Counted from the first letter of the stretch, positions 49,042-61,040 are shown. The stretch is DNA of 64,000 bases from Dryocosmus kuriphilus (GCA_038277395.1 CM076190.1:233522618-233586617), one strand, 5' to 3'. The notes: generated by a model not told the origin, from the letters alone. Program-made: numbers and translations.

Positions 49042-49055
49042 TATGTACCGGCGTG

Positions 49056-51804
49056 TTCCAAATAAATCGCATATAGTTACATTATCCTGAGTCTATTTTC
49101 TAAATTTAACTCCAGAATAGTGTCTACAACTCTGTTATTTTAACAGAAACAAAGGTAATCCCTAAATGACCTCGAAAGAGATATGGTTGCAGGAAGAAAA
49201 TCATTCACACCTATATGGAGGGTAGGAATCACATTTGCTGTCTAAAATTTATCTAGTCCTAAAGTCAAGACTTTTCAACAAGAAAATGGTTAATATTTTT
49301 CTGAAAAGTCGTTTTGAGATGTTTATCTTTGCTTTTAATGCGAGAAAGTTGCTATTTACTCATCTGTAATTTGTGGGCTTTAGGACTTGATAAATTTTCG
49401 ACATTAAAGGTGACTTCTACCAGCGATATATGGGTCACTGATTTTTTTCCTGACACTACATTCCATCCAAAGTTATGCAGGATTGTATATCTTTTTTTTC
49501 CATACCCTGAAGTTCCGAATTACTTGCTGAAATGTGTCGTCCTTAGGACTTGATCCATTGTGAAAAACAATTGTGATTTCTACCCTGAATGTAAAGTATT
49601 AGGTGACGAGGAACAGGGAGGAACGTGTATGAGTAAGCTGGGGTGAGCTACAGGAGGGAGAGAAGAAGAATGAGAGAGTAGTTAGGAGCGATAATGGAAA
49701 GCATGATTGGATTTCAGGCAGAATTCTATATTATATGTTTTAGACTGTATCTTAGTTTTTTAAATTACGGTTTCCTGGTTGATACTGGAGGATTTGACCG
49801 CCTCGGACTACTGCAACAATTCCTTGATCATTTTTTATTTTATCACCATCACTCGGATCTAGACTACGAATTACGCTAGGAGCTGTAAGGAAAGCGTAGA
49901 TTATTCATTATTTTTATATTTAAAAAATTTATTAACTTAGAACTTAATAGACTGCCCAAAAAATTACATCACCATTATCTAGATGATCTTGATTAGGAAT
50001 CGTAATTGTTCTTTTGTCTGTAAGAAAAATATAGATTATTAATTACTTTAACAATTAAAGCATCATTAACGTTTTTATTAGAAATTTAAGTTCTTAAAAT
50101 TCTGTGATTTTTCCCTTTGTAACCGCTCATTCTCCCTGACCACTTACAATTTTTCAGCATTTTTATATAGAAAAGAAAACAAATTACAGGAATCACGTAG
50201 AATAAGGTGATAAAAAAGTGGGAAAAGGGAAAATCTTTTTACGTGGGGGGCGAAAAACAGGGGAAAGATTAACACATATTTTTAGATGTAGAAAAGAAGA
50301 AATAATTTTCTTAAAAGGAATCTTATATTTATGAATAATTTTAAAAGATTTGTGAGTAATTGTTCCCATTGAAGAATCTATTGCTAGAAATTTCATCAAT
50401 TTCTGGTCACTTTAGGGAATATTCCCAGAAAATTGACAGTTATCAATGAAAAAAATGAGGTCTTTCAAACAAGTTGCAAGTTCAAACAATTTTAGGTGAT
50501 TTTTGGGAGTTTTCACCTTAAGTCGATTTCTTTATCAAAAAGATTATATTCTTCACTTTTGGATATTGTCGTCGCAAAGACTTTGTTTAAAACAAAAATC
50601 ACTAGCTCTTTTAGAAATCTTACAGGTTTAAAGAATATGAAGTTGTGTTAGGCATTTCTCGTCAAAAATCATTACGTTGAAAACTTGTAAGACTAAAATC
50701 TTTGGAGATTCAATTAAATCATTAAATCTTATGAAATTAATTGTCATGCCTTAAAATTTTTAAAACCTCTTGAAATTATTTAAAATCTGTTATTATTAAA
50801 TATTTTTTAAAATTATTGAAGCCCGTAGAAGTCTCTCAAATTTACAATTTAAAATGCCTTGAAATATTTGGAATACCCTCAAAATCCTTTGAGATGCCTT
50901 GAAAATGTTATAATTTCATAAAATTGTACGATTATTTCTACGGATTTCAACAATCTCAAAACATATGAAAATTAAAACAAAGAATGGATGTCACTGAATT
51001 TATGCTAATTTTAAAGAATACTAAAGGATTTCAGGAGATCGGATTTACAAATATTTTAAAAGATTTCAAAGAATTTCATAAGTTTTAAAGTATTTCATGG
51101 TAACTCCAAGTATAAAAAAAATTTGAGGGTATTTACATGTTTCAAGGGGTTTTAAAGAATTAATAAGGTTTAAAGATATTTTAGAAGATCGCAAAGGATT
51201 TCTAGAGAACTCTAGGAAATAAGCTAATTTTTTTTTATTTTTAAAGAGTTTTAAATGATTTATGCGTATCTGTAACTATTTCACACCAATCGAAGGAGTT
51301 CAACATGGGTTCAAAAATTTCAAGGAATGTCAACGGGTTTTCTTCAAAATATTTAAAATGCATAACTTACATGACGGAATAATCGATAATATTTAAAGCC
51401 TTATCAATTAAAAAAATGAGATTTCTACAAGTTTGGAAATTTAAATTATAAAAGTTCTAGAATTTAAGCTTACTATCCCAGTTGAAATAAACGAGATTTC
51501 TCCTATCATCGTATAAGAACGTTGGACGCATTGATCTTCGAAGCAGGGGCCGCCTGTAAGAGAAAGATTGGGGATATTTTACTAACGAATTTTTTTAAGG
51601 ATCCCAATTTTATTTTTGTACAAGTTCATAAAACTTCGACCAATTTCCAAATATATGTTTGCGTCCAATTTTTTATCAATCATATCCTCTGAATACATAT
51701 CAGGCCACATAGTCGTATATTTAAGATTTCATATACATACGATATCAATAAAAAATTGTGCGCTAATCAAACCTATGAGTTATAGCTATATAGTAATAGT
51801 TATA
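49056..51804. other. AT-rich sequence, no gene recognised
   Basis: No recognisable ORF. At 50740-51340 short words such as TTTAAAATC-CTTGAAAT on the left are mirrored by AAGGATTTCA and TTTTAAAG on the right, suggesting an old imperfect inverted or simple repeat. The rest holds nothing I can name. Confidence 0.5.
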
Positions 51805-51826
51805 ATTACACACACACACACACACA

Positions 51827-51887
<61 letters not shown>

Positions 51888-51889
51888 AT
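51805..51889. repeat. Compound palindromic microsatellite (AC)n(AT)n(GT)n
   Basis: About ten AC units, a short CGC interruption, about 23 TA units, then about seven GT units. The outer AC and GT blocks are complementary, so the whole tract can fold into one hairpin. Confidence 0.93.
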
Positions 51890-52017
51890 ATTGAGGCTTT
51901 TAACGCTTTCAAGGTTTTTGATTTTAAATAGAAGATATCTAGAATTTATCCAAACCAAAAACACTCTTTTAACGTCCAATATCAAAGTTTAAGTAAAACG
52001 TTGTCAAATAAAATACA

Positions 52018-52350
52018 AATCTCCCATAAAATTTGGGCCAGTGAAACTAAACACTTGAAAAGGCTCCTAGCAAAGCTCAAACAAGAAAAACAAAAGAAAA
52101 GGAGGGACAAGTGTGTTGCCTTGAAAAGGTTTTGCTAAGCACCGAATCGTTGGCATGTTTTGTAATTGGTTTGCGGGTGGGTTTTGAACAAATTCGAAAT
52201 AAAAGAAGACGAGGTAAACAAAAAGAGGAAACGGATTTTGTTGATTGCGTTCCTTTTCCCTCCTCTTCTTTTGTTTTTCCTGTTTGAATATTGCTAGCAA
52301 CCTGTTCACGTGTTTAGTTTGGCTGATCCACATTTCATCAGAGAGTTTTT
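52018..52350. repeat. Hairpin-forming inverted repeat, ~85-bp arms
   Basis: The left arm 52018-52107 and right arm 52257-52350 are imperfect reverse complements. Clear matches include AAACTAAACAC, CTAGCAA, TCAAACA, GAAAAACAAAAGAA and AGGAGGGA. The loop is about 150 bp. It could be a fold-back MITE or a precursor of small RNA; no terminal duplication was identified. The ORFs across it are artefacts. Confidence 0.82.
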
Positions 52351-52632
52351 TTTTGTTCAACAACTGTTTACTGTGTTTTTTTTTCTACGTTTTTAAAGGT
52401 TTGTGTCTTGAGATTTCTAAAGTTTCTGAGGTTTTTGACGCTTTATAGTTTTGAAGCTTTTTGAAGTGTTTGAGTTTTTTAAAGATTCTGTCGTGTTTGA
52501 GGTTTTTGCTCTTTTTAACAGAATATATTTTCTGTAGGATAGGTCTCAACCATAATAGTTTTTCCTTTGAAGTAGATATTATTTATCGATCGTAGGGGAT
52601 AAATAAAATTTTAATGCTGATGAATTTTGAAG
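52351..52632. other. T-rich spacer, nothing recognised
   Basis: T-rich with GTTTTTGAAG-like words. No ORF or RNA gene is supported. Confidence 0.5.
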
Positions 52633-53549
52633 CAGCAGCGTTTTGTTGGCTAGGGATTTTCCAACCTCTTCAGGCTAGCATTTTAATTTAAAGAAACGAT
52701 TGAGCACAATCACAAAGAAAAATTTTTAAAGCAGTATATAACTAGTAAAATAATCACGAACATTATTGATCAAATATATAAGCATTGGTGAAAAACATAG
52801 TCGAAAAAATTTTGATTAAATAAAGACATTGATAAGGGTCAGCGTGTCGAATAACAATTCAAAATTTTAGACGACGTGCTCGAAACGGCATACAAGCGAT
52901 ACTAAGCGGGCGATGGTATCAAACTTCTCTTTGTCTACGCACATGTGGAGTGACTCACACAAATATTATTGTGTCGTTCATGAGAGTATGAATACGAACA
53001 TATCAATGTATTAAGACTTATATTCAAGAAGAATAGGAAAATATCTGCGACTTAATGCATATATGTCTTCCTTCTTATATTCTAATTGCATTTAATATGG
53101 ACCATTTCGGAAGGGAAGTTTCTTTAGATTGGTTTCAAAGTCCAATATGCAAATTTTTTCCAATGTATGCATTAAATGTATGCATTAAATCATAGATATT
53201 TTTCTATTCTTCGCGAATTTGACTCCTTAACACATTGATGTGTACTTATTTATATTCTCATGGACGACAACTATAATATTTGTGTGAGATAGTCCATATG
53301 TGCTGTAACGAAGTTTCGGAGAAAAAGGACAAATAAATATGAGTGGACCCCACGGGGTTTCGCCGTTGCCGTGCCCGACATCCGAGCAAAGAAATTAGTG
53401 GTCAACACGCAAATTAAACAGACTTACTGTCCGGCCAAAACCCGAGTCTAGGTTAAGGGGTAGAATAATGAATTACTTTTACTACCGTCACGATAAAAAC
53501 CGCGATTTCGGAAGGTCCACACTAAATTGTAACAATAGAATTAACAACA

Positions 53550-53570
53550 TGGGGTTCGCGCCGGGTTTCG
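53550..53570 (+). promoter_or_regulatory. Possible tRNA primer-binding site
   Basis: TGGGGTTCGCGCCGGGTTTC could pair with a tRNA 3' end: CCA, a C discriminator, a 7-base acceptor strand, a CCGGG/CCCGG T-stem and a TTCGAAA loop would all be in register. It follows ACAACA and lies 17 bp before the ATG at 53587. The matching tRNA was not identified, and the expected CGTTACA LTR end does not precede it, so this is weak. Confidence 0.25.
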
Positions 53571-53586
53571 TTCACCGAAGAGGAGC

Positions 53587-53799
53587 ATGATGAACGACAA
53601 CGAAAGCGACAGTGAGCACAACAACAACGAGGGCAAAACGCCGACGACAAGACGCAGCAGTTCCACGCTTGTCAGTGGAGGCAGCACCATCCAGGCACCG
53701 CGGCAACTAGCGAAATTACTTCGCCAACACGACGCTAAGGCGCCACTAACAGGGGCCAGTGACAGTACTAAGGTGAACGCCGCGCCCAAAGAAGCCTAA
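53587..53799 (+). CDS. Short hydrophilic ORF inside the insertion, possible gag start
   Basis: Seventy codons from ATG, rich in Asp, Asn, Ser and Thr (DNESDSEHNNNEGKTPTTRR). After the stop, other frames on the same strand show a helical, charged stretch (ADRLEIEGRKLEEAKDA near 53975-54030), as in the N-terminal part of some gypsy gag proteins. No Cys-His knuckle or pol motif follows. Without a database match this stays a guess; the opposite-strand frame 53960-54349 looks like a shadow. Confidence 0.25.
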   Translation: MMNDNESDSEHNNNEGKTPTTRRSSSTLVSGGSTIQAPRQLAKLLRQHDAKAPLTGASDSTKVNAAPKEA

Positions 53800-55374
53800 C
53801 CCTACCCGGGCAATGAAGGACAAGCGACCGCGTGTCGCACCACCAATGGGAGTACTCGAAGCCACGGAGGCAAACCTGATAGGCCCGCGGTGACGACGTT
53901 GAAACACAAATTGACGGCTACAGACGACGAAGTCGGACTACTCCCACCGAGCCAATCAGTTACCGTAACTCGGGATGGCGGCAGACCGACTGGAAATTGA
54001 GGGAAGGAAGCTCGAGGAGGCGAAAGACGCTACACTCGTGTTCTTGGCTCGGCGGCGACGTTGTACGAGAAATATTTCGTAGCAAGGCACAGTTCAGTAA
54101 AGAGAATCGAATGTTGAAATCCTGCCGAGGAGGCCGGAAGGATGGATCGAGTAGAAGCAGAACACTTGGTGCAGTGGCTTGAAGGTAGGTGGTAATCCCA
54201 CTATCCGTTCCGTGTATGCTCTCAGCCCCGGGAACCGACGCCCGCGCGGTAAGGCGCTGGCGAACGCGCGTGCGTGAATCAGTGTATTGAAAGCCGATCG
54301 AGTACCCTGCTACACCCGGGGGGTATGGAATGCGCGATTCAAAGCCCAACTTCGGACTATTGGAGGCGGGCGTCTCTCACGTGAGCCGAAGATTGTGCAC
54401 AAGATAAAGGACGTCGGTTGACATGGTGCCTACGCGGGTGCTTCGGGCAGCCATATTGTCGATAGTGTGTCATTCTGGAAAGCCGGTCTCTCCTTTCCGT
54501 ATGTGTGAGAAGAAAATGTAACAGTTAACCTGAGGGTGTCGAAAATTTACTGCGCGCTCTCGCATTGGTGGGGAAGATACGGTACTGTACGGGGTGTGTT
54601 ATTTTAAATTATAGTTTGTTCATGCAACGCGAAAAATATTTTAATGTTCAGAACGAATTCGTCAATAGTTATATCTTGAATATAGGATTTATTTTATTTA
54701 AAAGCGATGTTCGGCGTCAAGTGCTTACTGAAAGCGGAATTTTTTATCGCTCACGTGACCTTAACCGCTCCTCCTGTTTCTTGATAAGCGAGCTAGCATG
54801 CCTGTCTTCCGGGAAGGGACAGCCGACGGAGTTCGGATATGGTAGTCCCTGTCTGACTCCAAGAAATGAAATAAACGAACTTCGAGGGTCGATACTGCGT
54901 GACCCACTAATTCGGTTTATTCCGATCATCGGTTCGCGGCAGAAGAGGCAGGTAAGTCGTAACCATATTGTAACCGGGTTTCGTCATGGGCTACCCCAGG
55001 CCAGGCGTTATTAAACGGAGTGGATACGGACCGGTTTAAAAAGGTAATTCCCGTTACAGTGCATATACAAGGAAATGTTTGACATCATCGTCCGAACAGT
55101 ATCCCTTGTACCTCGTTGTGTGCATGTCATCTAAAATTTTTAAAATTTTATTCGATTCACTGTCTCTTATCAACTTCTTTACTTAATCAACACATTTTTG
55201 ACTACCTATTTGTCTTTACCAATGCTCATTTCACCGAATATATGTGGTTCGTGATTATTTTGTTGCTTACATAATGTTTTTTAAATTTTTCTTGGTCACT
55301 GTCCTTAATTATTTTTTTAAATTAAAATTCTAGCCTGAAGAGGTCGGCAAATCCCTTGTTACGAACAAGCGTTC

Positions 55375-57734
55375 CTAATCTGTTCACCGAAGATTTCCAA
55401 ACAGTCAGACAGGAGAGAATCCGGACTGGTTACTTTATATTTATATGGGGATCGTTATAGTAACATTTCTTCCTTTACGGAAGTGTCGAGGCTCTACATA
55501 ATAACAATAGCATCCGAATTCTAAATTCAAAAACGGTTAAGGTTCATATAAATAATGGTTAGAGAAATTTTGGTAAATGCGGGGAAAGAATTTTTATTAA
55601 AAAGTAGACAAAACCTTAACCGCTAACGCACACTAATCACAAGATGACGGGCATGATTCACCACTGCACACGGTTTCAACACAACGGTGGATTCGATCAA
55701 GTACAACATAAGATACAGTTGAACGTCCGGCTTGTCCAAGAGGGAGAGAGAGAGAGAGAATAAGGCTGTGCACTTCGTATTACAATATGGTATACCTGAC
55801 CCTGCTCGATGTTCGCGACCTATGGTTTGGGCACTTCTGCTCACGATCCACCGACTATCCACTCACTTCTTCTGCCCGCTAGTTGTCACCCAAATTCACA
55901 TTCACAGCCCTTTCGCCCAGTCGTTCGTTTCCAGTCCTTGGTATTTTACAAGTACCGTCTGGGCCGTACGCACATAGCTCTAAGCTAGGATTGGGTTTTC
56001 TGGTTTTGCGACTTTAAAACCCTCGGGAAATTGCACACCCTTTTAGCACGCGGCGTTATTCTGGCGATAACGGCGACTCAGAGAAGCGCGAGTAAAAATT
56101 CCACGGGGTATGGGCACTAAGTATCCAAACGTACCGGGCTACTAGCACGGGCTAGATGCTTGCAGTGAATGCTGTCAAGACAAGGAATTAGTTTGCCTTG
56201 TCTTCTGTGGTATTCATGATTTTAGAGATGGTTTTCGGCTGAGACTGCACCTCGAGCGTGGGACCTCAGACCCGGCAGAATGCAGTTGGCGTGACCACTA
56301 ATTGCTGACTTTTGACAATTATTGCAACTAAGAAATTTGGAAGCCTCACTTGCACTGTTGCTATGCAGTTCGCTAGAAGTATTCAGTTAATCTCCTGAAT
56401 CAAAGTTTAATACCTAATAAGGAGTACCGGTATTTAGATTTAAATGTTTATCTTGCAGATACTATTTATAACGACATTTTAAGAATAATAAACTCCTTAT
56501 TGTCAATCTAATGATTTAGCATGTTTCTCTATTGTTTGGTTACCTTTGCTAATGAAAAATTTGGATATTTTTATGGAGTTCACTTTAATCAAACTATTGG
56601 CTTTATTATAAACCCGCGGTAAATTTATTGACTGATTGTTCCTGATCAATTAATAAACAAAGTTCTTGAAGTTATTGAACAGTTATAATTTAACCATTTA
56701 TTAGAGATAAGTTGTTAATTAGTCGGAATCATCTAATTTTCTATTCCGAATACGACTTGGATTCGAGGAATTAATTAAATTACTTTACATTGATTTTGTT
56801 CCATTGTTGAGGTCTAAAGTTTACGATTATAATTTGTTAATAATTTTGAGCCGAGTCAGTAATTTTTGGAATTAGGGATTTGGATAGCTCATTGAAAGTT
56901 AAGAAAATTATCTATATAACGTTTTGGTTTTTTATAACAATTGAATTTGATATTTGACCTTCAGTGGTCGCACGAATCGTTACAAATACCCTGGGAGCAT
57001 AATAAAGAGGAGGTTCGCGCTCGACGTGCTTCTCTCCTTATTCTTTGCCCGGCATGTGGACTGCGTCGACAATGGTCGCTGTTCTCGTATGCTCCGCGAC
57101 ACCTTTGACACTTCTCTTTCTTTCTTTCTCGCTGGGCACTTAGTCGAGTGGTCGTCTATGTGCTATAAGCTAAAACCAAGACAAAATCTACCCGGATACA
57201 ACATGGATTAGTTATATCACGCACAGACACCGCTAAGTTTGTTCCTGTTAATGGGTCAAGCCCATTATCAGTGATGTCTACCGCAACCAACCCGCCCTAG
57301 AATGTAAACTATTGTCCATGTTTATTATCAGTGTCCGTGCAGAGCGTCTGGTCGTCAGCTTACTATTTGACTTAGCCTAATACTAACATTCGTTAATGCA
57401 TCAGATAAGCGGATTGCCCCCCCCCCCCCCTCGCCAACTTTCTTTGTGAAATTCTTCAAATCCACTTAACCTATTTATTGTCTACAGGACAATTTAACCC
57501 TTGTTGTCCAATATATATAGTTCATCATTCTTTTCATCTTTACAATATAGAATATAAGCGTTTAACATAACCCATTCTCTTTCTACTAACAACTAGCACA
57601 TTTTGACTGGGAATTCGCTCCCTTTTTCACAGCACAGGACACTCCACTTGTGCAGCCGTGCTGTTGGTTCTCTCACGAGGCTTGTTGTAACACGGGGGTG
57701 TTACGAAATCTTGGTAGTGGTGGGATCATGGGTA
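55375..57734. other. Non-coding stretch between the fold-back and the gypsy-type element
   Basis: No ORF is recognised. A GA microsatellite lies at 55741-55760 and a 14-C run at 57417-57430. 55620-56300 is GC-richer and may be an LTR or promoter relic. The 3' LTR of the gypsy-type element should lie somewhere below 57735; a TGTTACAACA start on the minus strand near 57690 is one candidate, but no second LTR is in the window to confirm it. Confidence 0.5.
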
Positions 57735-59764
57735 CTAACTTAGGCAGGTTGAAGAGCCTGTGTTGCTGAATGAATTGTGGCCCTGAAGGAGGTTAGTGTC
57801 CGAAGAAACAGTCTCATGTCTCCCTCTCTCAAGGTCGGCAGAGCTTCCATTGATCCATTCGAAGGCGAATGTACAGCGAGATATAATTAAGGGTGATGAC
57901 ACCACATATATTGTTGATCCACGTGTGCCATTTGGTGTTCGTTTTCGCTGTGCACAAGTCCGGCATATAATCCCAATGGTCAGCACTTTTGAATGGCATA
58001 GATACAGCAGGAACAGTGAATCAATCCATCCAATAACTGCATAGGATCCACGTATCAAGTTTAACTGAGTTGCATGCGATTACTGTTGGGATCTAAAGTC
58101 ATATAACTTTTGCTCCAATTTGTCCAATGTTTTCTCGCCTTCCTGGCATATGGGCTCATTTTGCTTCACTAACGATGTTTCTGCTGCAGAGTCAGTGTAG
58201 GGTCCTATAGATTTCAGTTCGAGTAATTTAATGGATATTTTGATCAAGTGCAAATGACCAGCTGTTCCGTAGATGACGATGGTTATCTCGGCGATAGGTT
58301 CCAGTGCGGCCAATGTTACTATAGCTGTCCCTGAAATGCATCCGGGTTAAGGTCGGACCTTTCCCAATCCATGTAACCATATTCTCACGCTCGTCAATTT
58401 AAAACAACGTATCTCAGCGTCCAATTTGCTCATGGTAGAATAAGTCCAACCGTTGAGTGATGGTATAAATTGCCAAACGGGCAGACGGTTGTAGGAAACT
58501 TGGATATCGCACAACCTATATGATGCAAGAGTTGGATTGAATAGCATTTGGAGTTCGCACGACGGTTGAGTGGCATCGTAGATTAGAAGTAGGCTATTGC
58601 CCTTGCAATTTCTACGACCTTCTCTGGTTAGCATCATGTAGGTGTGCTTGTTGTCCTCTAGGGCTATATGCGTGAATAGTGATCGAATATATGATCTGCC
58701 GGTGCTGCTTCCCAAAATAGGCTGATGAACGCGTAACACATGTAATTCGTAGTTGGTATATTCCGTCTTATCTACTAATGGTGTGTCCAATACAACTTGG
58801 AGAGTACCATTTTCGGAGAAGATGGTTATTGTAGCCAACTGAGCCAAGCCTTTCACGCTGGTATGTGGAAATGCCACTGGGAAAGTTACCTCGGGAGCAT
58901 GGTCATGGATGTCCCGAAATTAGGGCTCCAGATCTTGCGATGAGAGGAGTAACTCATGCAATTTTCCTTCCCGTGCCTTGTGTATCACATCCAAAAGTTG
59001 GTGCGCCGAATGAAAAATAATAACCGTCCTTTCCTGGATCGATGGAATGGAGATTTTGTGTTAACGCTTGATCATAAGCGATTCGATCAGCAATTGTTGT
59101 TAGTTGGTTCACCTGAGCTGTTGCTGATACAAATTTTAGCCTTAGCCAGTTTTGTTGAATCTCTAGTTCCTTCGTGGTCTGATGTTCATACTCAAGTTGT
59201 GACCGCGCCAAGTGGCTCTGTTGGCCCACTAAATGTGGTAGGTTACCTTGGGCCTGGTTGAGATCGTTGATCTTAGAGTTCATAATCTGGCCATCATCAT
59301 ACGTGAGCAACCCTGCCACTGGGCCGAACAATCTGGCAAGGAATACAAACATCGGTGCCGCTCTCCTTGACCTGGGCCCAGAGGGTAAGTTGGTGGGTAA
59401 TTTCCGAGTCGAGTGACGAGTTAGCTCTTCGAACTCCTGTTGAATGACTACTTCAATCGAACGGCTGCTTTTAGTTTAGGCTGCAGTTCGTACAGCATAG
59501 GTCGGCAATGTCTAGGTATGTCTTGACCTTAGTTTAGTACTATCTCAAAAAGCTGTAGATCGTGCTAACATGCAGGACGGTGTTCATGTGCCTGTTTGTA
59601 GCCTTTATCCGCACCTGCTCTTGATATTCGTAGTACATCCTCGTGCTCGGCTGGAGCTGAAGATGCTCGTAGGTACTATCTGCTAGCGTTGATCTTATCC
59701 AGGAAATGGCGAGGTCAGGCAAAGTGTGCAGACGACTGTGCATGTACATGGTAACTGTTTTCAT
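57735..59764 (-). pseudogene. Env remnant, insect-retrovirus F-like fusion protein
   Basis: The N-terminal region is in one frame (59764-59540). A furin-type RSRR site is encoded at 59362-59373, followed by a hydrophobic stretch with LARLFGPVAGLLT, where F-like envelope proteins have their fusion peptide, and then a long helical region (about 59300-59080). A frameshift near 58900-58960 leads to the ectodomain frame (58877-58347) with VDKTEYTNYELHVL, HTYMMLT and Cys residues in the spacing of gypsy env. Stops at 58347 and 58080 interrupt it. A hydrophobic segment near 58030-57960 followed by a basic tail (CRTCAQRKR) would be the membrane anchor. Such proteins mediate cell entry of insect errantiviruses; this copy cannot be expressed in full. 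Confidence 0.8.
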
Positions 59765-59894
59765 TAGGCCACAGATACACTGACCGAATAAATTTGTTGA
59801 ATTAAATTAGGAGTCAACAATTGAAAAGTGATGACATGTTAACAAGCATTTTTACACATACATACACAAATTTTGATATAAAGGGCTAATGCGC

Positions 59895-61040
59895 TTAACA
59901 GTGAGCAAGCAAGAGCTTGTCCGCGTGTTCAGAAAATCTTGTACGATCGTTGGCTTCGAGAATTACATTACGATTCTCTGTAAAGCCCCCGATAGTATAA
60001 GTTCCAGTGGCTCGCTTGTCGAACTTATTCTGGCGTACGTCCTTGAAAACAATCACTCTGTCTCCGAACTCTGCATTCAGCGATGGGGATTTATTATCGC
60101 AGCTTAATCCTGAGCTCTCTTTTGCTCGAATCATATTTTGCGCTGTTACCTTTTTAATTTCAATCAAATGGTCTATCAGGTCTTGAAGACAGGATCCACA
60201 GGTTTCCAATTTGTCGACAGGTGGGAACGAACTGGGCATACGCGAGACATGACCATAAAGTAATTTAAACGAGCTGAATTTCGTTGATGCGCGGAAAGAG
60301 GCGTTGTACGCGGACATCGTGAAGGGCAACAGCTGGTCCCAACTATCATAATCGTTTGCGTAGTGTGTTACATAGTCTGTCAAAACCACGTGGCTGCGCT
60401 CAAGTGAGAATTTGATCTGGGACTGATATCCCGAGGTGGTTAATTGCTTAACCCCGAATACCTTCTGCAGCTTTCTCATAAGTTTACTGACAAATCTTCC
60501 TACGCGGTCCGTGAGGATGCAGCGGGGAGCTCCGCTATCTGCAAACAGCTTCTTGATAACGGTATGAGCCACAGTGTTTGGTCTTAAGTCCGGGATCGGT
60601 ACTGCGATGCACAGCTAGGAGGAATTGTCCAACATGGTAAGAATGTATCTATTACCGCGAGGGGTGGTCGCTAGCCTGCCAATCTTGTCATAGCATATCC
60701 TATTAAATACTCCTAAAGGAGTGTCAGTAATGAACGTGGGCTAGCATGTAAGGGCCCGTATTAAATGGTTTTCGAGACAACTATTACACTCCCGCATGTA
60801 GTTGGTCGTATCTTTTCGTATGCCCGTCCACATATATTGCTCTCGGAGATGTCGGTGTGTTTTAGTTACACTTTTGTGTCCGCTTAGAAGACCGTCAAGG
60901 TGCTCAGAAATTAGTTGCCAACGCAGTTTCTCTGGTGGAACTTCTACTTTCCCATAAAATATCGTAATGACGGTTGGTTCACCCCGGAATATTTCGGTTA
61001 GCAACTCCGCTAACTTGTTGTGTGGTCTGTTTATTAACAA
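59895..61040 (-). pseudogene. Gypsy-type integrase
   Basis: The zinc-binding part (61040-60741) has EHLDGLLSGHKSVTKTHRHL followed by RECNSC, the H2C2 pattern. The catalytic core continues in ICYDKIGRLATTPRGNRYIL and LTMLDN, is interrupted by a TAG near 60615, and resumes in the frame 60572-59895 with GAPRCILTDRVGRF (second Asp), SGYQSQ and SLERSHVVLTDY (catalytic Glu). The C-terminal part has FGDRVIVF and a Gly-rich end. It would insert the DNA copy of the element. Apart from the stop and the frame change between the two parts, the D-D-E residues are all present. Confidence 0.9.

Larger units (their letters stand above)
45600..49055 (+). mobile_element. Ty1/copia retrotransposon remnant
   Basis: Gag, integrase and RT/RNase H are in the copia order (integrase before RT). 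No LTR pair, primer-binding site or target duplication was found, although the sequence directly before gag (45590-45688) is plausible leader. Many stops and frame changes in gag and integrase; the RT/RNase H part is better kept. Confidence 0.9.
53304..55058 (+). mobile_element. 1755-bp insertion with TGTAACG/CGTTACA ends and GTGC duplication, probably LTR-type
   Basis: The segment interrupts the right arm of the fold-back exactly between two copies of GTGC (53300-53303 and 55059-55062); the left arm shows the uninterrupted GTGC site. The ends are perfect 7-bp inverted repeats starting TG and ending CA, as in LTRs, and a 4-bp duplication fits gypsy-type integration. It is GC-richer than its surroundings. 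I could not find two direct LTR copies inside, so it is either a long solo LTR or a non-autonomous or deleted element. A short plus-strand ORF starts at 53587. Confidence 0.8.
52633..55374. repeat. Large fold-back: two ~430-bp inverted arms, right arm split by an insertion
   Basis: The left arm is 52633-53059. The spacer is 53060-53180. The right arm is 53181-53303 plus 55059-55374. Read outward, both arms share TGCATTAA, ATAGATATTTTTCTATTCTTC, TCTCATGGACGACA, ATATTTGTGTGAG, then ATCTAAAATTTT, TTCGTGATTATTTT and AAATTAAAATNCTAGCCTGAAGAGG. Lengths agree (427 and about 435 bp) once the 1755-bp insertion is removed. The arms end near a CTGAAGA-stem-AACG motif. The identity of the parent repeat is unknown; a Penelope-like terminal repeat is one idea. 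Confidence 0.88.

Noticed and set aside
53960..54349. 129-codon minus-strand ORF in the 1755-bp insertion
   Set aside because: No known motif; it lies in GC-richer sequence where chance open frames are common, and it overlaps the better-supported plus-strand helical text.
57640..57730. 3' LTR start of the gypsy-type element at TGTTACAACA (minus strand)
   Set aside because: The 5' LTR is outside the window, so the border cannot be tested; mentioned only as a candidate.
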